A DNA stretch of 64,000 nucleotides from Sycobia sp. Sy_11 (Eukaryota; Arthropoda; Insecta; Hymenoptera; Epichrysomallidae), in the NCBI GenBank assembly GCA_018907035.1, contig JACCIC010000029.1:2824001-2888000 (forward strand). Reading direction: 5' to 3'. Made by a program: the position numbers and the translations under genes. This document shows, piece after piece, positions 12,764 through 25,589 of the stretch (within the stretch, counting starts at the first letter, position 1; each line of letters opens with the position of its first letter). Below the pieces are notes generated by a model. It had not been told where the DNA came from and ran no database searches. It worked only from the letters and a program-made list of their open reading frames with translations.

Positions 12764-13118
12764 GGTCAAAAAAGCTGCCGGCGAGACGTCGTCGCATGAA
12801 GCCGTCGCTGTGTATAGCGGGACAAGCGATCTCTAAGCTTCTTTAGGAGTTCGTCTCCTCCCCCTTCTCCATTCGATAAATTACCGGGCGCGCGGGCTCC
12901 AGTAATTTACCCCCTCGCCGTTGCTGCTTGCTTCTTATATGTCACAGTCACGGCCGTGGTCATATAAAGCTGGGGAGGCTCGCGGAGCTCTCGCGGGCTC
13001 GGTGAGCTTTCGTGGTCGTTGCAGGCACAGCGGCGGCGAGCACGAGGGACTGGGGGAGGGGGAGACCAGCGCCTTCTCGCGGTCGCAAGACGACGGTCCT
13101 GGGGGGGGGGGCATCGGG

Positions 13119-13160
<42 letters not shown>

Positions 13161-13260
13161 GGAGAGCAAGGGAACGACGATGCAGCGCTATTTTATATAA
13201 CGCGTAACTTATTGGGATAAGGGGGCACGAAGGGTAGGGGACTTTTTAACGTTTCGTCGC
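12280..13260 (-). promoter_or_regulatory. CpG-dense island upstream of exon 12198-12278
   Basis: A GC-rich island about 1 kb long, with CGCG runs and GA arrays at about 12711-12763 and 13121-13170. It lies directly upstream, in minus-strand sense, of a candidate start codon. A TATA-like CATATAAAG near 12961 points the other way, so transcription from the plus strand is also possible. Long frames here are GC-rich chance frames. Confidence 0.35.
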
Positions 13261-13473
13261 CACGCGACGGTTTCGAAATTTAAGAATTCTGAACGCAGAC
13301 TCTCAGATTACTTCTAAATTCTACGGGATTTACAAAACGAGATTTACGACATAGAAATTGCACACGCGCACGCTCACACACGCACACACAATTAAATTTA
13401 TCCTATTATTTGGTTCACCTACATAAAAGACTTTCTCCAGCATTGCAATATAGCCGATGTATATTAATTACTC

Positions 13474-13660
<187 letters not shown>

Positions 13661-14766
13661 CACAGTTATTTGATTGTGTTCGATTTATTTGCAATTCATA
13701 GCTATTTTTTTTATTAAATAATGAATCAACTAGTATTTTGTTTTTTACGGTTCATTAGAAAAGTATGTCAATGCGAAGCAGAGAAGTAATTGAATTCGTG
13801 GTGGCTTTAAAATTTGTAATGTATCTATATATAAAAGAATTTTTAAAGAGACTACATTTCAAATACGTGGTTGGCTTTTAAATATTTGATCTGTATGAAT
13901 AACTTTTAATTAAAAATTGTACAATATAAAAAAAATGCCGTGCATCGTTTTTTATTTTCATTTATTAAAAAAAAAAACATCAAATCAATCTTCGAATTAT
14001 TGGAAAAATAAAGTATTTATTATTATATATTTTAATTAAATAAAATATATTTTTACTCTTCTTCTTCTTGAAACATTGAAAATAGTTATTTCTCATAGTT
14101 GGTTTTTATTTTTAATTTTATCTTTCGTCAAAAAAATTTTTATGCATTTTCCTTATATAAGATAGACAAGGCTTCAAATTTTGACTTTAAAACAAATCGA
14201 CACGTAAAACATCGCTTTTCTGTAATTTATTTTTCACTTACTTTGGTTCAATTTTCTTTAAGTACTAGTCATAATCAAATGAGTAAATCATAGAAAATAC
14301 ATAATTGGAACATCACTTTGGTAATGCATTTCAAAGTACCACAGTTCTGAATTTCTTGGAAAAATAAAAAATGTGGACGCGAAAACTATCCGATTGTTCA
14401 TATAAAACTAAATGGAAGCAAATATAATTATACGCGTAAATTTCTATAATACCCAATTTTCTTTAAAATTCCTTCGAAACGCGGACACGCTTGCGCGCAC
14501 ACACACACATGTACACACACAGGCATACGCGCGCGCACACACCACACACACAGCTACGTTCTATACGAATAAATCGAGCCTTAAATCTTACTCGTATATA
14601 TAATCTTAATCTACTCTCTAACTCTCTTTCTCGATTGCCAATTGCGCCCACGAAAAACAAAACAAGAACGACGATAAGGAATCAACCTCTAAACTAAGAA
14701 AGGAAGCAGCGAGCTCAGTTCCAGAATTCGAGGGAGAGCGTCGCGAATTGCGTTTATCGAACGTCT

Positions 14767-14785
14767 TATACATACATACATACAT

Positions 14786-14816
<31 letters not shown>

Positions 14817-14823
14817 TATATAT
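14767..14823. repeat. CATA tetranucleotide plus CA/TA array
   Basis: About nine CATA units, then (CA)n and (TA)n. Confidence 0.95.
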
Positions 14824-15030
14824 AAAATCCGCGAACAACGGATATCTCGTGACCGCGAAAGGAAGTTTACGCTCCTTACGGAGGCGACGCGCGGGTCCAG
14901 TGGAAGCACGACGGGAAAGAGGGTCTCTAGAGGGAGCTTTCCAGCGCCTTTTGCTTTTTGAGGAACGCAACGGTAGGAACGACGAACTCCTGTTCCACGG
15001 AACGTAAATTTGTAAAAAGAGGTTTGTCTC

Positions 15031-15065
<35 letters not shown>

Positions 15066-15889
15066 TCACAGATGAATTTATGTTAAATTCATCTATACAA
15101 TCTACAGAAGCGCGAGACTGTAAGTAGCTAATTCAGGTATCTAAGACACTCACGTATATTTCATAGCTTTCTTTTGTATATATATTGAAATAATCTAGTA
15201 ATAAAAATCCATAATATTTGTATTATTATGATTATAAATAAAAGTGAAAATTTTTAGTTTATGACATTTTACATTTAATTTATGATATTGATTCGATTCA
15301 TTGCAAAGAGTTTTAAACGAGAGAAAAAGAAAACAAAAATTTTTAATCCTTCCTAAATGAAAACGATCTAATTTCTATATCGGAAAAATACAATAAATCT
15401 GGATGCGTGAAATTTCCATTCTCTTAGGGAAAGTCGTAATTTAGCTGAAAAACATGCTCATCATTTTCCAATTAAACCAAATTAGTATTGATATATTAGG
15501 GCTTGCGACTAGATCGGAATCGACTGCGAGAAACCCACGAGCCTCAGACTGTAGACGAAGGAATTGATTCGAAGGAAAAGAGTCGTTGAGCCCACGGAAC
15601 TTTTCAAGAATTCGATGATCGTTTGAATTCTTGGAGAAAAAATTAGCAAAAATGAATACTTCGGTGAAAAAAGACATGAATGAAATATACTTTGCTAATG
15701 TTATAGTAGAAAAGTTCCTTATTGGAAAGTCTCGATTTTTTAATACGTCGCATAACGCAACATTATTAATATATCAAATTACTTTCGAGAGATTGCTATA
15801 AATTTTTTTTCTCCTACGCCGCGACTTTTTGCTTTCTCGAGGGACAAAAGATAAAACACGCACAAAGTACTACAAAGGCAGGAAAAACA

Positions 15890-16236
15890 AAGTAATCCTC
15901 GATAGGAGCTTTCGCGCGCAATATACACCAGACGCGGCGTAAACGCACGGGGAGAAAAACGAACGGACAATAACAATTACAAAGCCCCCCCCCGCCCTTC
16001 CCCGAGGGGTCGCCGACTTACTGCGTATAAATCAGCCTTTAAAAAAGATTCCCTAAATTATCTCGGGACGGGGAATTTCGAAAGGCAAGCCACCCCGCAG
16101 CGGCGCAAGAAATTCAATTCGGGGCCAAAGCAAATTATACGCACGCGGCTCCTCTCTCCCTAACTCCCTCCCTCCCGCCCTCTCGTAAAACAAAGGGATA
16201 CGGGAAAAAATAGCATCCCCGTATAATCCTGAAAAT

Positions 16237-16276
<40 letters not shown>

Positions 16277-16660
16277 CAGCAGGAGCGCCCCGGAATAAAG
16301 AGAGCCGGAGGACGTTATACCTTGGCCATAACTGCCGCTGAAAAATGCGCGCGTGCACCGGCTGATGCCGCTGCGGTTTCCGGGGCGGAGGGGGGGGGCG
16401 TCGCGCGTTTCTTCGATCTTCCCCCCCCCCTACCCTGCGCCACCGTTGGCCCGAAAAATCGCAGGAATTTACGCACGCTCTGTAATAAATAAGCGCGGTC
16501 GAACGACTGACGCTCGTCGGACTGTCGCCTTCCGTCCTTCCTCCTGGTCGCCGCGCCGCTCCGTGCCCGTGCGCGGCCCGATGGGCAATCTCGAGCAGTA
16601 AAAACCGACAGCGGTGGCATGGTGGAGGAGGGGGGAGGGTGCTCAACGTCAACGGTCTCG
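15890..16660 (-). promoter_or_regulatory. GC-rich island with CAG repeat
   Basis: A CpG-dense block with C-runs and a pure CAG array. Minus-strand frames of 199 and 101 codons are open through it, but their Pro/Arg/Ala composition and lack of domains mark them as GC-driven chance frames. A possible 17-nt minus-strand exon (16321-16337) lies inside: acceptor TTTTTCAG, content ending ATGGCCAAG, then GTATAA. The block may be an alternative promoter of the minus-strand gene. Confidence 0.25.
16239..16285. repeat. CAG/CTG trinucleotide repeat
   Basis: About 11 pure CAG units followed by CAG/GAG variants, within the GC-rich island. It is outside any supported exon. Confidence 0.95.
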
Positions 16661-16848
16661 ATAAATCTGGGACAGGGGCAGGGAGAGAATGAAAGAGAGG
16701 GAGAGCGATAAATGTGTATTTAATTGTACTTCTAAGTATAAAATAAAATTATAAATTACATTTTAAAAGAAGAAATTGCTACCTCAGTTATTACGTCAAT
16801 ACATAAAAATCCATAAGACATTAGAGAGAAAAAGCTTTTGATATAGGC

Positions 16849-16879
<31 letters not shown>

Positions 16880-17804
16880 ATGAAAGAATTTTCTTCATTA
16901 TCCAAGGACTCGTGGTCCTATCTGACTATGATAATAACAAAAGATATATTACAATTCACAAAAGTAATAATAAAAATTATAACTATAATATTTCATTAAT
17001 AAAGTAATTCATAAATAAAGTAAGTAATAATATAAAACTAATAATAATAACTAAAATATTGGTATAATATGTAAAACAACAAGAGACGTGGAATAACAAT
17101 TAGTAATAATTTTAGACATTGTTTAAATAGGAATTTACTGCGAAAGAGAATAGGAGACAGAGAGAGTGAGAGAGCGGGAGGTGTGTAATACAGATGTGTA
17201 AGAGATTTATATAATAATATAATACAAAATATAGTAATTACAATAAAGGAATTACAATGATAAATAAGATAATGAAAATCGAGATGAAGAGATAGATAGA
17301 TGCAATTCTAATAACAATACGAAAGATAAGAGAGGGCGGGAGACGTCAAGAGTGGAAAAGGAATGAATGGGCGGATTTTTCGCTTATGCGGATTATTTTA
17401 ATAATAAGTAAGAATACGTACGGATTTAGGCAAAAAAAATCAGAGTCCATACCGATAATTATTTCTTAAATAAACAATATGATTTTTTAAAGATAATTGT
17501 TTTTGTTAATACCGTAATTTAGCAATAAATATGCCCAAATTATAATAATTGCTATTTTATGATTTAAACTGTTTAAGCGTTGCACAGCATGATCACGTGT
17601 CTTCTAAAAACAGTCATTTATTGGTACCAAAGTATACGTATTTCGTACATTCAAACCAGTAAAAAAGTCATTAAGAAAACTCAACAAAAACATGCAATGG
17701 CATCCAAACAAAAATCGACTGAATGCGATCGGAGGTGAATAACTCACTGGGTTTTAGTAATTTTTATAGCATCAATTTATAATTAGTTTATAAATATTAT
17801 GAAT

Positions 17805-17863
<59 letters not shown>

Positions 17864-18300
17864 TATTTACATATACACATAATTATAATAATTATATTTC
17901 ATTATATGTATAATAATTACATGTATAATAATAGTTCTGTATAAGATTACTGGTAGCTATGAATTTTGTTTTTATTTAGATAGCAAACTTTCCTTTATCG
18001 TTGAGTTAAACACAGGTAGGTAAAAGAAATGTACTACGGAAGAGTTAAATATGGTTCCGTGTAATTAAGCAAAAAACAACGACCTTATGGATCTTTCGAA
18101 GGATTTTTGATTTAAGTACACTTGGTTTAACATAATTCGATCAACGCCCGAGCTCCAGAAAACTTTTTCAAGTATATTCTTATAGAAAATATTATATAGA
18201 TATATATTTACTTTTATCATATAAATTTGTGTATATTAAAATCCAAAGTATACTATGCAGGTGCAATTTTATGAAAGTATTTCGTGGCGCGCGAGCGTCT
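16661..18300. other. Purine-rich then AT-rich non-coding DNA
   Basis: GA-rich patches, AAT/ATA-rich stretches around 16920-17280, and a TA array at 17819-17859. No gene was seen. Confidence 0.4.
17819..17859. repeat. TA microsatellite
   Basis: (TA)n of about 40 bp with a short imperfect leading part. Confidence 0.93.
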
Positions 18301-18385
18301 TCTTTAGTAGGCTATTTCGCTACTAGATGAGTACAAAAATATTTTCCTTTTCCTTTGCGAAGCTTCTACGCGCGCAAGTACTTCG

Positions 18386-18388
<3 letters not shown>

Positions 18389-18453
<65 letters not shown>
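18389..18453. repeat. TA microsatellite
   Basis: Perfect (AT)n of about 64 bp, among the longest in the window. Confidence 0.95.
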
Positions 18454-18455
<2 letters not shown>

Positions 18456-19666
18456 GAGCTCTGGATAATACGCATGAAACTTAAAAGTCCGAGTACACCG
18501 GTCCCTGTACTACTAATTATAGATGATACAGATCTCTTATAAAACGAATGTAAATAAAATTTACACAAAAAAATACGTAAGCAGATGTACGCGTGTACAG
18601 ACAGACACGCGCATACATCATATATATGTATGTGTTTATATTTAATTTCAACTGTAACTTCCGACGTTCATTACTAAAAGTCATGGCGAGTCTATATTTT
18701 CTGTCGTTCAACTACGATTACGCGACAATTTTTTTTTTATAAATATAACCTATATTACATACTATGCATTTGATAATCTCGCGTTTTACAAGCGACAAGA
18801 TGGTCGCGATATAAAAAAATAATATTCAAGCATTCTAATATGTGAAATATTGCTTTTTAAACGGTGACGATTCCATTCGTGCGCGTATACTTTATACTAC
18901 ATTATATGTTCTTTACACCGCATTCGGCGAATTCCGATCGCAAAAATAGAACAGCACGGATGAGCTCTCCACCCTTGCTCCTTCATATATAGTCATATAT
19001 ACGAAAATTAACAGCCGCACTATACTATGGATGGCGGAGGGCATATATATTAATTATATGTCAATCTAGTATTTCAAAGATCGACTAAATGATTTTGCGG
19101 TTATATTTTCGTGCATCTTATAAGCCCCTAAGTATAGCTTGACTTTCGGGAGGATAAGTGGGGAGCCTACTACATAGCGTTTATATCTAGATTGCGGTCT
19201 TTAGATGGCGCAGATTATGCATAAGTAGACCAGTAAATAAAATATGCTATTTACTTAAAAGTTAGAGAGATCGAAAATCAAAATCAAATACTTACCGATC
19301 GAGCAAAAAACATTAATTATTATAATAATAGAAGAATATTATACGTACAGACGCCGTAGACTCGGAGCAATTTTGTAATCGAAAATTATCATTTTTATCT
19401 ATATTTCAACAATTATCACTTGTATGACTTAATAACCAATTTGCGTCCACCAAGAACGTACCTATTAATGACACACGTATTTCTATACAAATACCGCTAA
19501 AGCTAATTTTGCGTCAAAATTTTCGACAATATATTTTTTCTTACATGTAAATTTTACATAATGTTATTTATCTAGCACGAAAAAACTGCACAATTATGCG
19601 TTTTTATCATAAATTTAAAAATTATCGATACTTATATGTATAATTCAATCCAAACATATATATACA

Positions 19667-19736
<70 letters not shown>

Positions 19737-20780
19737 AATGCTACGAATTCATATCTTTATACAAGTATAATGCTTGAAAAAGTATAGCGTGCTACAAAAT
19801 ACTACTGCTAATTTTCGATTATTCACGAATATTACTTTGTGCATATATGCATAATAATACTTAAATACTTAAATAATACGTTATATAAGAGCTGTTTAAT
19901 ACATTTGCTATAAGTAAACTTATTGATATTATATTTTTAATTGACTGTTCAGTATTGAAAATTGAATTTATGCGATTTGATTAAGTATATAAAAAGTACA
20001 TGGAAGTTAATATATAAAAAGTTAATATATAATAACATATAAAAAGCTAATATGGAAGATGATAAAATATATTTGAATATTTCTACAACTATATTATAAT
20101 ACATATATTTAGTACAAACATAATTAATATTTCATTATAAGATCCTTTTTTTGAAATTATCAAAGAATATGTAAGTAGTTTACTAACAATTACTTTTACT
20201 ATAAAGAATTATGAAAGAAAGAATTATGCAATTCTTTAATTTTGTAACTATTTAATATCTGTATTTAGAAATCTTTTCTTCTTAGTTTTCTTATAAATAA
20301 AATACTTTTCAATTTCATTTAAAAAAAAACACAATAAATAAATGAATATATATAAATTTTCACTGCTCGTTATACTTAGATTGCTACGAATCAAATGCGC
20401 AATTATATATCATTGACTTAATTTTCCGTAATTTATGTGAAATCGATCTTAAGGATAGTCGATTCAATTACGCGTTCGCAATCCCCCGTCCCTCCGCTCA
20501 TCTATTCCTCGTTCTTCCGTTTCTCCGGGCGCAAATGCAACCGCGACACGCGACTGGTCCTATATATATATATATATGTACACGTACACACGTATGAAAA
20601 ACAAGTATATGGATAATGCAAAGAGGCTCTTTCGACCTTCCGCAATAAATTGTCTGTCGAGGCATTGATTTTTTTCGTTATGAGAAAGGGAATGACAAAT
20701 GCTCATCTTAGCCGCTCCGAATTGTTGTTTGTTCCTTGTGTGCGATGCATATTTAAACAACAATTTAAGACAGTAAAGGT
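18454..20780. other. AT-rich non-coding DNA
   Basis: No supported gene. Contains the CATA/TA compound array at 19665-19733. The GC-richer patch at 20460-20560 has no open structure of note. Confidence 0.4.
19665..19733. repeat. (CATA)n then (TA)n compound array
   Basis: About eight CATA units run directly into about 38 bp of TA. The same order recurs at 27287-27380. Confidence 0.95.
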
Positions 20781-20792
20781 GGGTATCTAATA

Positions 20793-20992
<200 letters not shown>

Positions 20993-21660
20993 TTATTAAT
21001 TTTTCACAATTTTTCGCTTCGATATATAAATAATTCGAGAACCAAAACAGATATAACGGTAATTAGGAAAACGGCATTTTATAGGCAAGAAACTCAGCTG
21101 GTAAAAAAAGATAGTGTTCAACGATCCTATTTTATAGTCAACAATATTCAATAATACTTAACACAATAATTTTTTTGCTGTCTTCGTTTGTTTTTCGCGG
21201 ATAAGTCTTTTGTCACCATGAATGTTTCAAAATAAATATTTTTATTAAGAAATTATAATAAAAAAGCCTTCAATTTCATTTGTCATTATATTTTTGGTTA
21301 AATTTTAGATTGATGCACATTTACGGTAGTTCAGAGTAAAAACAACACTAATTTACATACGTCTTGAAATTACTTTTTGTTCACCAACAAAAGTCTTCTT
21401 ACATATAGGTAAATGGTCAAATAACTCTACAATAAGAAAATAGACTATACAATAAGCTTTTGGAAATTATTTTTTCATTATAAGTAAACAGTGATAGTTT
21501 ATGCAACAACTTGATTTTTTTCTAAAAATTATACTTTACAAACAATATAAGTAATTATACGTACGCGGGACGGTGTAAAAGTCGACCTATAGCCTCTGTC
21601 TATACAGCGCAACACACAGTTTGCCCCGGGGCTGTATGACGCGGATAGTGGCGCCTGTGT

Positions 21661-21663
<3 letters not shown>

Positions 21664-21716
<53 letters not shown>
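21664..21716. repeat. TA microsatellite
   Basis: Perfect (TA)n of about 52 bp. Confidence 0.95.
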
Positions 21717-21719
<3 letters not shown>

Positions 21720-22098
21720 TTTGGCTACCGTATAGTCAAATTTCGCCGCCCATTACGCGCAATTATTCCCAATTATAATATTGTACCGATCCCGGATGAG
21801 GTTGTTGTGCCGCTGGCTAACTTATGTCCTACGTATGTAATATACTAGCATCCTCCGACCCGACTTCACCCGAGTTAATAATTTAACCGATTTATTAAAC
21901 AGTTTAATAATATCTATTTAAAAATACTCTATATTTAAATCTATATTTCGATATAGATTCTATATAGATTCTATATTAGATATAGTCGCTTCCGTATAAG
22001 CAGGTGCTATTTCGCAAACCATTCTTCTTTTTATTTCAATTTTATTCGAAATCGCGAAATATTCGCAGTATTTAATTAAAATACGAAAATATTGAAAG

Positions 22099-22100
<2 letters not shown>

Positions 22101-22154
<54 letters not shown>
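22101..22154. repeat. TA microsatellite
   Basis: (TA)n of about 53 bp ending in a short CA tail. Confidence 0.95.
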
Positions 22155-22160
<6 letters not shown>

Positions 22161-22362
22161 GTTTTGGTTTGTTGACAAAGTTAATTCCTATTTTGTCATG
22201 ATCTTTTTTGTTGAATTTGAGAGAATAGGTTCAATAGTTTTTTTGTTTAAAGTGTACAAACAGACAAACTTTATATTTATAAATTAGTAGGATGATATGA
22301 TATGATATTATATATATACCATATCATTCTGTCGATTTTTTTATCATTTGTCCTTTATCGCT

Positions 22363-22398
<36 letters not shown>

Positions 22399-24400
22399 AG
22401 ATTGTTTAAATTTTAATAGAGAGCTATGGGGGTTCTGGAGTACAACGTGATATCAATCATTGTATAAACGCGGAATCACGTACTTCGTCGATCTCGCGTG
22501 GGCGGGCCGGGGTAGGCAACTTTTTATTGAGATTGATTCTGTTTACAGAGCCGCGCCGAGGGCTTTTATAAGTAGCGAACTGTTTGCGAGAAATAACTAC
22601 GTAGCTTTACTACTGAAGAAGCCGAGGACGGAACACAGACGAATTATTCACGCTCCGGGAGGTTTTAATATTTCATCAGTTGGTGTGTGTGTGTGTGTGT
22701 GTGTGTGTATACACACACATAATAGATCGATTGCATTATATATAAGCTCATCGTTTCTATATCTCAAGAATAATTTGGATATTCACGATGATATCGTGAT
22801 AATTCTATGATAATGGATAACTACATAAACAGTAATAATGGATAAAAATATTGGCGAATGAAGTCTTTATTTCCTACTTTAGCCTGATTTTAATTTTAGC
22901 CGGTAGGTGGTCTCTGCAGTCCCGCAAGTGAGTTTCTTCCGAGCATAAATCGAAACCTATATGATTTAATTGAAGGCGTCGATTATAGGCCATCGTAAAC
23001 TATACGATGCTTTATGCTTACAGTTTAATGCTAATAGAACGGTTTTGAAATAACACTTGAAGCGAATATTTAATCGGTATACAAATGAAAATTAATTTAC
23101 AAAACTCGTGGCAGTAAATATTATTTTGCGTTTTAAATTATTGCTTCCAGCAAGAACATTTTAGTATACTGAATGAATCAAATGAGGATTACGAAATGCC
23201 AACAGTTTCCTCGCTTATTATACATCGAAACGCAAGTATTAGTATGTATATCAAATTTAACGGAAACTTTTATTGAAATATAATAGTAATATTATAGAAA
23301 CCGCAAGAAGCAGGGAGTGAAAAAACAATAATTTACATTTGAAAATTGCAAAATACAATTTAGTCATATGATTTGAGTTATTAAGGATTTGGTCAAGATG
23401 GTGCGAGGAGTTATCAAAATGAACCCTATCTATCTGTAGCGTTTCTTTCATTCCAAGACATGATGTTTTCGTATGTAAAAATTTGGCAATCCCCTTCAAT
23501 GAAACGAACAAAATTGTTTATTAAGAGAAAGCTTTTCTGAGATCTAGGTTATTGGTAATTTTCAAACGAAGTTCGGCCCAATTATGCGAATCAGCGTGTA
23601 GGTTTTAGATAATCACTCGTTAAAAGTGAGCCGAGCTTGAATGGTCAATAACTGACAAACTATGCAAATAGTATACGTTGATTAGGACATTTTTCATTGT
23701 AACGTTAACGACTTCTCGAGCCCAATTGTAACAATGGATAAATGCCAGAGAACGTCTTGCTCACTATAAACTACGTATCAAATTTAACGAAACGAAAGTA
23801 TACAATATATTTTTAACCATGAAAGTCCACGTATCTTAAAAATGAGAGAAGAAGGCGTCACAAAATTTTATCTACGGATGATTGTGGAGTTGGCCAGAGT
23901 TATACCTAGATCGATCCGAGCCCAAACCGTGGCCCAAATCTGCTGTCCCCTCCACGTTGCAAATAGAAGAAAATAAATCAGCAAATGTAGAAAATGAAAA
24001 ATTTAATAGAAATACGTAGTAAATAAGAGAAACATACTCCGGTACTCGGATGTTTCGGAATAATGTAAAAATATGGTATATGCATCTAATATTTCAATTG
24101 CATCAAATTGTCATAATTACGTCAAGCTAAATTACTATAATGCACGCAAAGGAACTTACTAATTTCAAATTAAGATTTTAGCTGTGTATGTGTGTGTGTG
24201 TGTGTATGCATAACTATTCTACCGGATCACAGACGCGCACAGTCGATATCACACGACATAAGTCAGTTTTATTGCTTCTTTTAACAAAGCATATTATTCG
24301 TCGGCAAAATCGAAGATATATTATACGAACACTCGATATAACAGATAAATATGCTACTTTTCTCTATTAAAATTATTCAGAATTAATGAAAATTAAACTT
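22155..24400. other. Non-coding, no supported gene
   Basis: Contains CT (22370-22397) and GT (22681-22708) arrays. The 116-codon plus-strand frame at 22460-22810 runs through the GT array and has no recognisable domain. A minus-strand open stretch near 23890-23960 has no good splice sites. Confidence 0.4.
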
Positions 24401-24950
24401 TCGCACTGCGCGCATTTATAGTATCTCGCGAACGTGGATCAGATCATTGTGTGCGATACGTAGCTGCGCATTTTATTAAACTCGCATATTACTTGTCACG
24501 CGTTTAATAAAAGACTGCGCCGCATTTTAGAGCGTCGTTCTCTTCTTATATGCATATATACGTTCGTGAGCGTGTATACGCGTACGCGATGCGCGCGCGC
24601 GCGCATGTGTATACGCACTCGCAAATGAAACGCCTCCGAACCCTCGCGGCTTTGGCTCGCTCGTCACATGCATATACCTATACCCAGCCGTTCTTCAGAG
24701 CGTACTCGTCAAAAAGGAGAAAAAAAAAAGAGTGAAAGGAAAAAACTACTCGCGCGCGTGAATACAAACGGACGCGTATGCGACGCGCGCCGATCGAAAC
24801 CGCGGGTGCGACGAATCGTCGCGCGAGAATAATGCCGGCGGGCCGTCGCGTCGCGTCGTCGATCCTCGCGAGACAATTCGATTTTTTTCAAAATGCCCGC
24901 GGAGCGTCGCGGCCAGCGTGGGGCGCGGCAATTCCTATAATATATGTATC
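24400..24950. promoter_or_regulatory. CpG-dense island
   Basis: Strikingly CpG-rich, with runs of alternating CG near 24590-24605 and many CGCG motifs, in AT-rich surroundings. It abuts the long palindrome that starts at 24957. No exon was identified. A regulatory role is possible but unproven. Confidence 0.25.
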
Positions 24951-24956
24951 ATTTAG

Positions 24957-25532
24957 GTATATATAGACTCATTCGTATTTTGCCGAATAATTTATTTTGA
25001 GAAAACGTTTTTTTTATTGCAATAAAAAAAATAAACAACGACGCGCTCTGTGGAGGTCGTTCAACTTGGACTTTTAAATGAATTGATCGAGTATAAGGGA
25101 CGTATATATTAAGAATCCAGGTTGGCAGACAAATGTAGCCGGAAAAACACTGATGCAACAGGCGCGTTCGAGAAAATAATAGATACATTCGAATGAAAAG
25201 TTGTCCATATATGTGTATATATTTGGTTGTCCGGTCGAAAACCACTTCACGTATACTCTGCGTATGCTCTATATACGCGTTATACGATGGACGAATTTTC
25301 ATTCGAATTTATCTATTATTTTCTCGAGCGCGTCCGTTGCATCAATGTTTTTCCGGCTATATTATTTTCCCGATGATGATACTTAATATATGCGATTCTT
25401 ATATTCGAGCATTTCATTGAAATGTCCATGTTGAATGACCTCCAGTGTGCGGGTCGTTGTTCATTTATTACATTAAAAAAAACGTTTTCTCAAAATAAAT
25501 ATTTGCAAAGATACGAATAAGTCTATATATAC
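24957..25532. mobile_element. 576-bp imperfect palindrome (foldback/MITE-like or hairpin RNA locus)
   Basis: The left end GTATATATAGACT and right end AGTCTATATATAC are inverted copies. The match continues inward for about 245 bp on each side. Landmarks on the left include TTATTTTGAGAAAACGTTTT, TAGCCGGAAAAACA, TGATGCAAC and GAGAAAATAATAGATA, each with its reverse complement in mirror position on the right. The centre is near 25245 with a spacer of roughly 60-80 bp. Similarity stops at the two ends, giving sharp boundaries. No transposase is encoded; the frames on the two strands resemble each other only because of the symmetry. The TA-rich termini would suit a TA target duplication, as in Tc1/mariner-derived MITEs. 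A transcribed long hairpin is the alternative. Confidence 0.8.
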
Positions 25533-25555
25533 ACACGCACAGCACGCTCACAGAC

Positions 25556-25584
25556 GCACACACACACACACACACACACACACG
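25556..25584. repeat. CA microsatellite
   Basis: (CA)n of about 28 bp just right of the palindrome. Confidence 0.93.
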
Positions 25585-25589
25585 CATCT

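Noticed and set aside
16053..16652. 199-codon minus-strand open frame
   Set aside because: GC-rich island with C-runs and a CAG array. Two overlapping frames are open together and neither has recognisable motifs.
23880..23965. Minus-strand open stretch WRGQQIWATVWARIDL
   Set aside because: Looks protein-like but lacks usable splice sites and cannot be assigned to a family by eye.
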